Assembly: GCA_947575935.1 (NCBI GenBank)
Contig: CANPPM010000128.1
Coordinates: forward strand, 1-7,769
Origin: an uncultured Butyricicoccus sp.
GTDB lineage: Bacteria > Bacillota > Clostridia > Oscillospirales > Butyricicoccaceae
Reading direction: 5' to 3'
DNA: 7,769 nucleotides
The position numbers and the translations under genes were made by a program. Below the pieces are notes generated by a model that was not told the DNA's origin, did no database searches, and saw only the letters and a program-made list of their open reading frames with translations. Position 1 is the first letter of the stretch. Each line of letters starts with the position of its first letter. Below are positions 1 through 5,894 of this stretch, in pieces.

Positions 1-299
1 CCGCTCATCAGATAGACGCTCTCAACCTGCCGGTGAGAGTAAATGTCACGCGCGATTTGATCAAATCCCATCGCCTTCTCTGGACTGATTTTAACCTCAA
101 TCAGCGCAGTAATCAACTCTTTGTCCGTCTTTTCCCAATCAATCATCGCTTTATATGCAAGGATGGTTTTATCTTTTTCAAAGGCGCGGATCGCTGCCGC
201 AACCTCCTCTTCGGTGCTATCTACCATATCGGCAAGCTGTGCAGGGGTCAGGCGCGCGTCCTCGCTCAGAAGCGCAAGGATCCGTTCCGGATTATTCAT
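1..299 (-). CDS. Lrp/AsnC family transcriptional regulator (C-terminus cut by window edge)
   Basis: Reading the minus strand from the ATG at 299 gives 99 codons open to the window edge. The product begins MNNPERILALLSEDARLTPA. Residues ~1-50 form a winged helix-turn-helix of the AsnC type (LTPAQLADMVDSTEEEVAAAI). The RAM/AsnC effector domain follows: KELITALIEVKISPEKAMGF, then FDQIARDIYSHRQVESVYLM. Family members are ~150-160 residues, so roughly the last third is missing. They form dimers or octamers that bind amino acids and regulate amino-acid metabolism or transport. The start is supported by AAGGAGG at 315-309, 9 nt upstream. It has its own promoter and leader and is separated from the EamA gene by a terminator. 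In clostridia such regulators are often followed by a PLP aminotransferase, but nothing of that is visible here. The effector is unknown. Confidence 0.9.
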   Translation of the reverse strand, partial: MNNPERILALLSEDARLTPAQLADMVDSTEEEVAAAIRAFEKDKTILAYKAMIDWEKTDKELITALIEVKISPEKAMGFDQIARDIYSHRQVESVYLMS

Positions 300-319
300 G
301 ATAAGGTTCCTCCTTTTTC

Positions 320-348
320 GATGTTCTCGAACATCACGGATGCTCGAA
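320..348 (-). promoter_or_regulatory. Palindrome and repeated half-site in the Lrp/AsnC leader (candidate autoregulatory operator or hairpin)
   Basis: GATGTTC-TC-GAACATC at 320-335 is a perfect 7-bp inverted repeat with a 2-bp centre. It ends 5 bp before the Shine-Dalgarno of the Lrp gene. A related half-site, GATGCTCGAA (339-348), repeats GATGTTCTCGAA (320-331) in the same orientation. Lrp-type regulators commonly bind imperfect palindromes near their own genes, so autoregulation is a reasonable guess. The same bases in RNA could instead form a small hairpin. It is not a LexA box, because the half-site order is reversed. Confidence 0.4.
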
Positions 349-447
349 GTCTCCGCCATCACAACCTGCAGTCGCACAGAGGATCGACCTTCCCCCATTT
401 ACGGCCGTTATGGACAGCGCAGACAGCCGTTTAGGCTGAATGGTTTT

Positions 448-476
448 ATTATAGCACAGCCGTATGGAAGAAGAAA
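448..476 (-). promoter_or_regulatory. Probable sigma-A promoter of the Lrp/AsnC gene
   Basis: On the minus strand a perfect TATAAT lies at 453-448, with a weak -35 (TTTCTT, 476-471) at 17-bp spacing. Transcription would start near 441, giving a leader of about 140 nt. I recognise no known riboswitch in that leader. The EamA terminator lies just upstream, so the regulator gene is probably its own transcription unit. Confidence 0.5.
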
Positions 477-534
477 GCTTTTTTTCATAAGATGCCGCGC
501 GGCTGCCTGCCAATGTGAAAAACAGGACGGTAAT

Positions 535-566
535 GAAAAATTTCTGGGAACGGCTTTCCCACAGAA
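535..566 (-). terminator. Intrinsic terminator of the EamA gene
   Basis: On the minus strand TGGGAA-AGCCG-TTCCCA forms a perfect 6-bp stem. It can be extended by TTC/GAA across a 2-nt bulge and is followed at once by ATTTTTC. It begins about 27 nt after the EamA stop codon, the expected position. Confidence 0.65.
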
Positions 567-592
567 CGGCAGCGCGTCCCACGCAGACTATT

Positions 593-1486
593 TCATCGTA
601 CGGCTTTCGGTTTTCCCTCCGTTCCCATCAGAACGATTGCAGATAAAATCATTAGGATGCCGGCCAGTTTGCCTGCCGTCACCTTCTCTTGAAAAACGGC
701 AATCCCAACCAACGCTGCAACCACCGGCTCCACTGTCGCCAAAATAGCCGCCCGCCCAGATTCCACGCCTTCCAGCCCCCTGGTATAAAGCAGATAGGGT
801 GCAACCGTACAAAACAACCCGCTGGCAGCGCACAACAGTACTGCCGCAACGCTGTCGATCCTTGACAACATTTGCGCCGGACGGCTGAACGGCAATGTAC
901 CCGCCGCCGCAAATAGCACGGTATAGACCGTAACCGTCTCCGAAGTGTACTCCCGCAGCGCGAGCTTACCGAAAATCGTGTATAATGCGTATCCCAGTCC
1001 CGAACAAAGTCCAACTACGGCCGCCCGCCATCCGACTGCAGCTCCTCCAAAAACACCGGTCACACAGGCACAGCCCATGACTGTCAGCACCAGCGCTGCT
1101 ACGCTGCGGACACGCATCCGTTCGCCAAATAGCGCTGCCGACAGCAGCATCACAAATGCTGGAGACGTATACAACAGCAGCGCCGCAACCGAGACCCCTG
1201 CAAGATCAATACAAATAAAGTAGCAGACATTAAAAAAGGCCAGGCTGATCATTCCTGTTCCGACAAAGTACCACAAATGCCACAGCCGGCGCAGCCGCAG
1301 CTTTTCCGGCCGGCGCGCCAGCAAATACAGCAGCAGCAACACTGCCGCCGTACTGTTGCGGATACAGACCGCCTGCATAGCATTCATCCCCAAACGGGTG
1401 AAAAACCGAAAAAACAACGACAAGAGCCCCCAGAGCACTCCTGCGGCAATTATCATCCCCATTGACCTTCTCATAGCTGTCCCCAA
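593..1486 (-). CDS. EamA/DMT-superfamily permease (drug/metabolite transporter)
   Basis: A ~297-residue membrane protein with ten predicted helices, the usual size and topology of the DMT superfamily: two EamA repeats of five helices. Helix 1 is MGMIIAAGVLWGLLSLFFRF. The end of the first repeat carries LLLYTSPAFVMLLSAALFGE and the second carries ILATVEPVVAALVGIAVFQE, both typical EamA signatures. Members export or import small metabolites, amino acids or drugs across the cytoplasmic membrane; the substrate cannot be read from sequence. Start choice: GGGGAGG (1500-1494) lies 7 nt before a TTG at 1486 but 19 nt before the ATG at 1474 (MRRSMG), so I prefer the TTG. The ATG would shorten the protein by only four residues. 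A longer open frame to 1579 has no ribosome-binding site and adds non-membrane residues. The gene follows murC on the same strand but is separated by a hairpin. Confidence 0.9.
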   Translation of the reverse strand: MGTAMRRSMGMIIAAGVLWGLLSLFFRFFTRLGMNAMQAVCIRNSTAAVLLLLYLLARRPEKLRLRRLWHLWYFVGTGMISLAFFNVCYFICIDLAGVSVAALLLYTSPAFVMLLSAALFGERMRVRSVAALVLTVMGCACVTGVFGGAAVGWRAAVVGLCSGLGYALYTIFGKLALREYTSETVTVYTVLFAAAGTLPFSRPAQMLSRIDSVAAVLLCAASGLFCTVAPYLLYTRGLEGVESGRAAILATVEPVVAALVGIAVFQEKVTAGKLAGILMILSAIVLMGTEGKPKAVR

Positions 1487-1548
1487 CTCATTACCTCCCC
1501 CAAACAGGGGCGCATTTTCTATTTTCAAACGGATCCGAGGCGCCCCTG
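1487..1548 (-). promoter_or_regulatory. Structured leader abutting the EamA ribosome-binding site
   Basis: On the minus strand CAGGGGCGC (1548-1540) and GCGCCCCTG (1513-1505) form a perfect 9-bp GC-rich stem with a 26-nt loop. The stem ends 4 nt before the Shine-Dalgarno run GGGGGAGG (1501-1494). The CCCC of the 3' arm could instead pair with the GGGG of the Shine-Dalgarno over a 5-nt loop, an alternative exclusive with the long stem. This suggests possible translational control. I recognise no known riboswitch class and no convincing promoter between 1549 and 1666. Confidence 0.45.
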
Positions 1549-1666
1549 CACATTCCTTTCCAAAACCCGCATTCCACAAGGCGCTTTGTCATGCCTTACC
1601 GCGCTTAACCGTCAGCCGCACAGAAACGCCCTGAAAACATTAGCCACACAGAAGAAACAGATCTGC

Positions 1667-1709
1667 ATCAGGGCCAGCGCTTCCTGTTCTGAAAAGCACT
1701 GGCCCTGAT
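1667..1709 (-). terminator. Large hairpin after murC (probable terminator or attenuator)
   Basis: ATCAGGGCCAG (1667-1677) and CTGGCCCTGAT (1699-1709) are a perfect 11-bp inverted repeat. The stem continues inward, after one C-A mismatch, with GCTT/AAGC. It starts 24 nt after the murC stop. On the minus strand it is followed by GCAGATCTGTTTCTTC, which is T-rich but not a clean T-run. Termination may therefore be leaky and allow read-through into the EamA gene. On the plus strand there is no T-tract. Confidence 0.6.
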
Positions 1710-1733
1710 ATGGAATCCACCAACAGCGGCCGG

Positions 1734-3137
1734 TCAAGCGAACAAACCACCTGAAAAGCCCTGATTTCCCGGTGCCAGCAAACGGCACACTTCATTGATA
1801 TTCCCTGCGCCCATGGTCAAAATCAAGTCCCCTTCTCCAGCATGCGCGTCCAGATAAGAGGCGATCTCCCCAAACGCGGAAAAAGTTACCGCACCCGGTA
1901 CCCGCGCCGCAAGATCCTCTGAATGGATCCCGATCGTATTCTTCTCCCGCGCCGCATAAATAGGCGCAAGCACCGCCTGGTCGCAGCAGTTGGATAATAC
2001 CTCGGCAAAGCTGTCCAACAATGCCTTCGTCCGCGAGTAGGTGTGCGGCTGAAACGCGCAGAAAATCCGCTCAAACCCCATCTGCCGGGCCGCCTGCAGG
2101 GTCGCCCGCATTTCACTGGGATGATGCGCATAATCATCGACAATAACCGCACCCTTTTCCGTATGCCCCATCAGCTGGAAACGGCGTGACGAACCAGTAA
2201 AGCCCCTCAGACCATCGGCGGCAACCTCTCCGGAAATCCCCATGAATTCGGCTGCCGCGCAGCAGGCCAGGGCATTCAGCATATTGTGGCGGCCAGGGAC
2301 TGATAACTGCACGTCCGCATAAAACTTGCCGCGTACCAGTACTGTAAAATGGTAAAACCCTTTCTGAGAAGAAATATCGACCGCACGGACATCCGCCCTC
2401 TCAGACTCACCGAATGTAACCACCCGCTGCGCGTTCCTTACCGAGCGCACAGCATATGGGTCGTCTGCATTGGCCACCACCAAACCATTCTCAGGCACCA
2501 GCGCACAGAAACGCCGGAAAGAGCAAACAATATCGTCAATATCCTGGAAAAAATCCAGATGGTCTTCCTCAACATTCAGAATCACCGCAATCGTCGGCCG
2601 GAAACTGAGAAAAGAATTGCAGTATTCACACGCCTCTGCAACAAAACAGTCCTGTGCGCCAATGCGCAGCGTGCCATTGATCACCGGCAAATGACTGCCG
2701 ACCATCACAGTCGGGTCAAGCCCCGCACGCATGGTGATCATCGTCATCATAGAGGTTGAAGTCGTCTTTCCATGCGTCCCCGAAAAACAGACCACCTCCC
2801 GATAGTCCGTCATCAACGAGCCCCAGGCCTCGGCGCGCTCAATCACCGGAATGCCAACCTCCCGCGCACGAATGACCTCCAAATTATCATCGTGTACGGC
2901 CGCCGTGCGAATGACCAGCCCAGCCCCATCCACATTTTCCGGCAAATGCGCATAGGTAATATGCGCGCCCATCTTTTCAAGCCTTTCTGTAACCGGACTC
3001 TCCTGCCGGTCGGATCCGGTCACGGTCACCCCCTGACTGATCAGCAGCTCGGCAAGGGCGCTCATAGAGACCCCCCCGATCCCAATCAAATGAATAGGCC
3101 TGCGCTCACTGATAAAGTGCTGAATGGATATCGCCAT
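1734..3137 (-). CDS. murC: UDP-N-acetylmuramate--L-alanine ligase MurC
   Basis: A cytoplasmic ATP-dependent ligase that adds L-alanine to UDP-MurNAc, the first peptide step of peptidoglycan synthesis (EC 6.3.2.8). The 467 residues match the family length of ~450-480. Domains are in order: an N-terminal UDP-binding Rossmann fold with GIGGVSMS at 19-26; the central ATPase domain with P-loop GTHGKTT at 120-126, EACEY at 168-172 and DHLDFF at 192-197; and the C-terminal domain with GRHNMLNALA at 282-291, DDYAHHP at 334-340, FQPHTYSRT at 362-370 and GAGN at 443-446. No catalytic motif appears lost. The ATG at 3137 is chosen because it begins just before the Rossmann motif and has GGAGG 11 nt upstream; the frame stays open to 3449 but that part overlaps spoVG on the other strand. 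It is divergent from spoVG. Confidence 0.97.
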   Translation of the reverse strand: MAISIQHFISERRPIHLIGIGGVSMSALAELLISQGVTVTGSDRQESPVTERLEKMGAHITYAHLPENVDGAGLVIRTAAVHDDNLEVIRAREVGIPVIERAEAWGSLMTDYREVVCFSGTHGKTTSTSMMTMITMRAGLDPTVMVGSHLPVINGTLRIGAQDCFVAEACEYCNSFLSFRPTIAVILNVEEDHLDFFQDIDDIVCSFRRFCALVPENGLVVANADDPYAVRSVRNAQRVVTFGESERADVRAVDISSQKGFYHFTVLVRGKFYADVQLSVPGRHNMLNALACCAAAEFMGISGEVAADGLRGFTGSSRRFQLMGHTEKGAVIVDDYAHHPSEMRATLQAARQMGFERIFCAFQPHTYSRTKALLDSFAEVLSNCCDQAVLAPIYAAREKNTIGIHSEDLAARVPGAVTFSAFGEIASYLDAHAGEGDLILTMGAGNINEVCRLLAPGNQGFSGGLFA

Positions 3138-3195
3138 TTTGTCAGATGCCTCCAAAAGAAGAAATTTTCTGAAATCGTTAGTATTATTATATGTC

Positions 3196-3209
3196 ATTCT
3201 GTTCAGAAT
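3196..3209. promoter_or_regulatory. 14-bp palindrome in the murC/spoVG divergent promoter region (candidate operator)
   Basis: ATTCTG-TT-CAGAAT is a perfect 6-bp inverted repeat with a 2-bp centre. It lies entirely between the murC -10 and -35 boxes and touches the TATAAA on the plus strand that may serve spoVG. A protein bound here could block both directions. Its identity as an operator is inference. Confidence 0.4.
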
Positions 3210-3214
3210 ATAAA
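3205..3214 (+). promoter_or_regulatory. spoVG: Possible spoVG promoter -10 region (weak)
   Basis: On the plus strand AGAAT (3205-3209) fits the RGAAT -10 consensus of sigma-H, which drives spoVG in Bacillus subtilis. TATAAA (3209-3214) overlaps it and could serve sigma-A. No good -35 for either factor is visible at the right spacing, so the assignment is tentative. The direct repeat ACGACA-AA-ACGACA (3223-3236) lies between this site and the ribosome-binding site. Confidence 0.3.
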
Positions 3215-3263
3215 TAGTCGATACGACAAAACGACATTTTTTCCAAAAGGAGCTGCAATTTAT

Positions 3264-3524
3264 ATGGAAATCACAGACATCAAATTCCGCCACCTCCAGG
3301 AGGTCGGCAGGCTGAAAGCGCTGGTTTCGGTCACCTTTGACGGCGTTTTTGCCGTTCATGACATCAAGATCATCGACGGACAGGACCGCCTGTTCCTCGC
3401 CATGCCCTCCCGCCGGATGCCGGATGGGAAGTACCGCGATATCGTCCACCCCATCGGTCCGGGCTTACGTGCCGAGCTGGAGGATAAGGTGATCACCGCC
3501 TATCACAATACTCTGCCGCAGTAA
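3264..3524 (+). CDS. spoVG: SpoVG family protein (septation/sporulation regulator)
   Basis: The 86-residue product begins MEITDIKFRHLQEVGRLKAL and is a full-length SpoVG (family ~84-100 residues). Family marks are the VSVTFDGVFAVHDIKIIDG strand region, the signature FLAMPSRRMPDGKYRDIVHP at about 44-63, and a short C-terminal helix ending AYHNTL. SpoVG proteins are small dimeric RNA/DNA-binding proteins. In Bacillus they affect asymmetric septation and sporulation, and in Staphylococcus and Listeria they affect capsule and cell-wall gene expression. The ATG at 3264 has AAGGAG (3247-3252) 11 nt upstream. The frame is open further upstream, but that stretch lies antisense inside murC. The gene is monocistronic between the divergent promoter region and a strong terminator. 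In Clostridium, spoVG and murC are also close neighbours, usually with purR between them; purR is not seen here. Confidence 0.95.
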   Translation: MEITDIKFRHLQEVGRLKALVSVTFDGVFAVHDIKIIDGQDRLFLAMPSRRMPDGKYRDIVHPIGPGLRAELEDKVITAYHNTLPQ

Positions 3525-3547
3525 GCAGCCGCATTACAAAATGTCCG

Positions 3548-3574
3548 CGCGGGGCCGGTGGCCCCGCGTTTTTT
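3548..3574 (+). terminator. Strong intrinsic terminator of spoVG
   Basis: CGCGGGGCC-GGT-GGCCCCGCG is a perfect 9-bp GC stem with a 3-nt loop, followed immediately by six T residues (3569-3574). It begins 24 nt after the spoVG stop codon. Confidence 0.93.
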
Positions 3575-3665
3575 ACAGCGGTTATTATCTTACCACAAAC
3601 AGCGTGCAAAAACAACCATATTTTTCTGAGAAATGCCGGAACGCGCTTTTTCCCCAAAATCTTCC

Positions 3666-3694
3666 TTGCAAATTCTCTCAAAAACTGATAAACT
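3666..3694 (+). promoter_or_regulatory. Probable promoter of the glycosyltransferase operon
   Basis: TTGCAA (3666-3671) and TAAACT (3689-3694) are separated by exactly 17 bp; each matches sigma-A consensus at 4 of 6 positions. The start point would be near 3701, leaving a leader of about 28 nt that carries AAAGGAG at 3714-3720. A promoter is needed here because a strong terminator closes spoVG upstream. Confidence 0.5.
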
Positions 3695-3728
3695 AGGAGC
3701 GACGCAAAAAAACAAAGGAGATGAAACC

Positions 3729-4913
3729 ATGCGGGTATTACTGTTATCCGTAACCGCTGGATTCGGACACCACGCGACTGCTAAGGCAGTTTCCGACCTG
3801 CTGAAGGAGCGCGGTGCGGTAGTGGAAACGATTGATATTTATGAAGTAATCAACCGGTTCATCAAAGAGACTATCGACAAAGGATATCTGTTTTCCTCTA
3901 AACACACCAAAGAGCTGTACCGTCTGTTCTATTCGCTGGCAGAAAACCATGGTCAAAGCTATTGGTCAGGCGCTTTTCAGCCAATCAACCTAATTAACGA
4001 CCTTGGTGCGAAGAAATTTGCCCGCTGCATCGACGACTTCGCGCCAGACGCCATTATCTGCACCCATATCTTCGCCGCACAACTTGTGGACGAGCTCAAA
4101 CGCCGCGAACTGGTCGGCGTCCCCACCTATGGCATTTGTACCGATTATACCCTGCACCCCTTCTGGGAAGACGTGCCACGGATCGAATACGTTGTCATCG
4201 CCAGCGAGCTGCTGGTACATCGCTGCGTGCAGCGCGGTATCGAGCGCAACAGGCTGCTGCCCCTCGGTATCCCGGTGCATCCCAAGTTCAATGTGCCCAT
4301 CCCACGCGAGAACGCCGCCGCCGCGCTTGGCATTGACCCCGGGCGTCCTACGATCCTGATGATGGGCGGCAGCATGGGCTATGCCAACCACCGAAAAACG
4401 ATTGAACGCCTCTCGCTGCTCGGTCTCCCGTTCCAGCTGCTGGTCGTATGTGGAAATAATAAAAAAAGCTATACACACCTGCTCAAACAGAAGGAGGAGT
4501 ATGCCGGCCCTTGTACCATTCATCCTTATGGATTTGCTGAAAACATTGATGAAATGATGAGCGCATCTGACTGCATCATTACCAAGCCGGGCGGTTTGAC
4601 CGTTTCCGAGGCGCTTGCGCGCCACCTGCCTATGCTGCTGGTCGACCCCATCCCAGGGCATGAAGAACGCAACGTCGAATTCCTGCTCAACAACGGCATG
4701 GCCCTGGCTGTCACCAAGACCTTCCCCGTAGACGAGGCGGTATACAACCTGTTCCAAAATCCGGGACGCATCGAAAAGATCCGGGAAGTGATGTCCATGG
4801 TCGCACACCCGGATGCAACCTCCCAATTGGTTAATTTTGTTCTGGACCACATTCCAGCCGATCCTCTGGAGGCTGAAAAAGTCCCTCTGCCGGAGGTATC
4901 CGAATGCCCATAA
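3729..4913 (+). CDS. MGDG-synthase/UgtP-like glycosyltransferase (probable diacylglycerol glucosyltransferase)
   Basis: A 394-residue GT28-type glycosyltransferase. The N-terminal half is the MGDG-synthase domain: MRVLLLSVTAGFGHHATAKA, with the glycine/histidine acceptor loop GFGHH at 11-15 and IICTHIFAA at 109-117. The C-terminal half is the nucleotide-sugar domain: MMGGSMG at 211-217, YGFAENIDEMM at 267-277, the KPGGLTVSEAL donor signature at 286-296 and PGHEERN at 309-315. The family includes plant MGDG synthase and Bacillus UgtP, which transfers glucose from UDP-glucose to diacylglycerol at the inner membrane face to make glycolipids and the lipoteichoic-acid anchor. Substrate here is inferred. 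The ATG at 3729 has AAAGGAG 8 nt upstream and places the acceptor loop at the usual position. No signal peptide; membrane association would be peripheral. The last ten bases overlap the next gene. Confidence 0.92.
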   Translation: MRVLLLSVTAGFGHHATAKAVSDLLKERGAVVETIDIYEVINRFIKETIDKGYLFSSKHTKELYRLFYSLAENHGQSYWSGAFQPINLINDLGAKKFARCIDDFAPDAIICTHIFAAQLVDELKRRELVGVPTYGICTDYTLHPFWEDVPRIEYVVIASELLVHRCVQRGIERNRLLPLGIPVHPKFNVPIPRENAAAALGIDPGRPTILMMGGSMGYANHRKTIERLSLLGLPFQLLVVCGNNKKSYTHLLKQKEEYAGPCTIHPYGFAENIDEMMSASDCIITKPGGLTVSEALARHLPMLLVDPIPGHEERNVEFLLNNGMALAVTKTFPVDEAVYNLFQNPGRIEKIREVMSMVAHPDATSQLVNFVLDHIPADPLEAEKVPLPEVSECP

Positions 4914-5680
4914 ACTACACCCCTTCCGCCGCCGCAGTCATCCAGTATCTAGGCTTTCCAGGCGAGCCAGATGCGGCAGCGGCCTTCCAGGGATTTGAGG
5001 CTGTACCCGGCCTGCCGCTGCCGCGCCGCCTGCTGGAGTTCCTCTTGACGGCGGCAGGCAATCCCCTCCTACACGGCATTGACCTATGGACCGAACCCCG
5101 TTGGTACCGCACGCTGTATGAAGAAATGGAGGAACAGATAGACGCTGACCGTGAAGACGGAACGCTGCGCCCGCCAGATACATACCACGACAGCGGCCTG
5201 TATGCATACAGCCAAATCCCCCGCACAGCCTGGCACGAAACCTTGCCCGACCGTCTGCTTATCGGCAGCGACGACTGCGGCGTTGTTTCTTATGGAATCC
5301 GGCTGGATGCGCTGCACAGCGACGACCCTGCCGTCGCCTGGCATCGGGAAACGGATCCTCTCACCAGTTGGCAGGACGATTGGGCGCTGTCCGCGTTTTT
5401 GCTTGCAACGGTATGCGACGCGCTGCTCGGACGTCCCTCAGAGCTCGCAGAGGATCTGCTAACCGACGCAGGTTGGCATTTCGCTTGGTATCCAAACGGT
5501 ACGGAGGCGCTTGACCGCTTCGGCATCGACCCGGCGCAGCTTCATCCAGTCCGTTCACTCTATCTCGACCCAGACGACCGGCAAGCGTCTCTTGCCTGCT
5601 GTATTGCAGACGGCGAACTATGCCTTCTCGAAACCGTCCATGCAGGGCAGTCGATGCTTGTCATCTCCAAGCCACTTTAG
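4904..5680 (+). CDS. SUKH (SMI1/KNR4)-like protein, function unknown
   Basis: A 258-residue soluble, acidic protein without signal peptide or membrane helices. It resembles the SUKH superfamily: an N-terminal LPLPRRLLEFLLTAAGNPLL helix like the family's LP-x-FL-x-NG start, and a central core LLIGSDDCGVVSYGIRLDAL followed by DPAVAWH and, after a tryptophan-rich loop (SWQDDW), the helix LSAFLLATVCDALLG. The C-terminal ~80 residues have no recognisable motif. Bacterial SUKH proteins are often toxin immunity proteins; the yeast founder Smi1/Knr4 regulates cell-wall synthesis. No toxin gene is nearby. The start overlaps the glycosyltransferase stop by 10 nt and has GGAGG (4892-4896) 7 nt upstream inside that gene, so the two are translationally coupled and probably act together. 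The family call is from pattern only and could be wrong. Confidence 0.6.
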   Translation: MPINYTPSAAAVIQYLGFPGEPDAAAAFQGFEAVPGLPLPRRLLEFLLTAAGNPLLHGIDLWTEPRWYRTLYEEMEEQIDADREDGTLRPPDTYHDSGLYAYSQIPRTAWHETLPDRLLIGSDDCGVVSYGIRLDALHSDDPAVAWHRETDPLTSWQDDWALSAFLLATVCDALLGRPSELAEDLLTDAGWHFAWYPNGTEALDRFGIDPAQLHPVRSLYLDPDDRQASLACCIADGELCLLETVHAGQSMLVISKPL

Positions 5681-5737
5681 GTCCCTATTCGCCGCAAAAG
5701 GCCCCTCTCCCCACACAGCAGCCGCAGCAAACCCCAG

Positions 5738-5771
5738 GCCCCCCACCACACAGGATGGGGGCTTTTCGTTT
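5738..5771 (+). terminator. Intrinsic terminator of the glycosyltransferase-SUKH operon
   Basis: CCCCCA (5740-5745) pairs with TGGGGG (5756-5761), an outer G-C pair adds to the stem across a bulged C, and the right arm is followed by CTTTTCGTTTT. It begins 58 nt after the stop codon. On the minus strand there is no T-tract, so it serves the plus-strand operon only. Confidence 0.8.
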
Positions 5772-5841
5772 TGTTCCGCTCCCAGCGCCGGATTTCAATC
5801 CCGTTTAAAGCATGCTTTCAAACCGGCGGAACACCGGAACA
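5772..5841. repeat. Nested inverted repeats between convergent genes
   Basis: TGTTCCGC (5772-5779) is inverted at 5826-5833 (GCGGAACA) and the core recurs at 5834-5841 (CCGGAACA). Inside lie CCGG (5788-5791) and CCGG (5823-5826), GTTT/AAAC, and at the centre the 12-bp palindrome AAAGCATGCTTT (5807-5818). Together they could fold into one branched hairpin. There is no T-run on either side, so it is not a standard terminator. Its role is unknown; an mRNA 3'-end stabiliser or the relic of a dispersed repeat are possibilities. Confidence 0.4.
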
Positions 5842-5894
5842 TATTTTACGCCGCAGACGTCCCGACAGATTGCAGGGGAACGCAGCGGCGCTAT

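Larger units (their letters stand above)
3186..3214 (-). promoter_or_regulatory. murC: Probable sigma-A promoter of murC
   Basis: On the minus strand TATAAT lies at 3191-3186 and a 4/6-match -35, TTTATA, at 3214-3209 with a 17-bp spacer. The start point would fall about 40 nt before the murC ATG. The spacer contains the 14-bp palindrome of the divergent region. Confidence 0.6.

Noticed and set aside
320..335. LexA/SOS box
   Set aside because: The Gram-positive SOS box is GAAC-N4-GTTC; here the half-sites are in the opposite order with a 2-bp spacer.
334..582. 82-codon minus-strand frame between the EamA and Lrp genes
   Set aside because: It spans the EamA terminator and the Lrp promoter, lacks a convincing start signal and resembles nothing known.
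1487..1579. N-terminal extension of the EamA protein to a TTG at 1579
   Set aside because: No ribosome-binding site precedes it, the added residues are not membrane-like, and the stretch holds the leader stem and the real Shine-Dalgarno.
2772..3263. Long open frame upstream of and in frame with spoVG
   Set aside because: It is antisense to murC motifs; SpoVG is complete from the ATG at 3264 with its own ribosome-binding site.
3138..3449. N-terminal extension of murC up to 3449
   Set aside because: It runs antisense through spoVG and across the promoter region; MurC homologues begin just before the GIGG motif, as the ATG at 3137 does.
3990..4850. 286-codon open frame on the minus strand
   Set aside because: Antisense shadow of the glycosyltransferase, whose plus-strand frame carries all expected GT28 motifs; the shadow has no recognisable domain.
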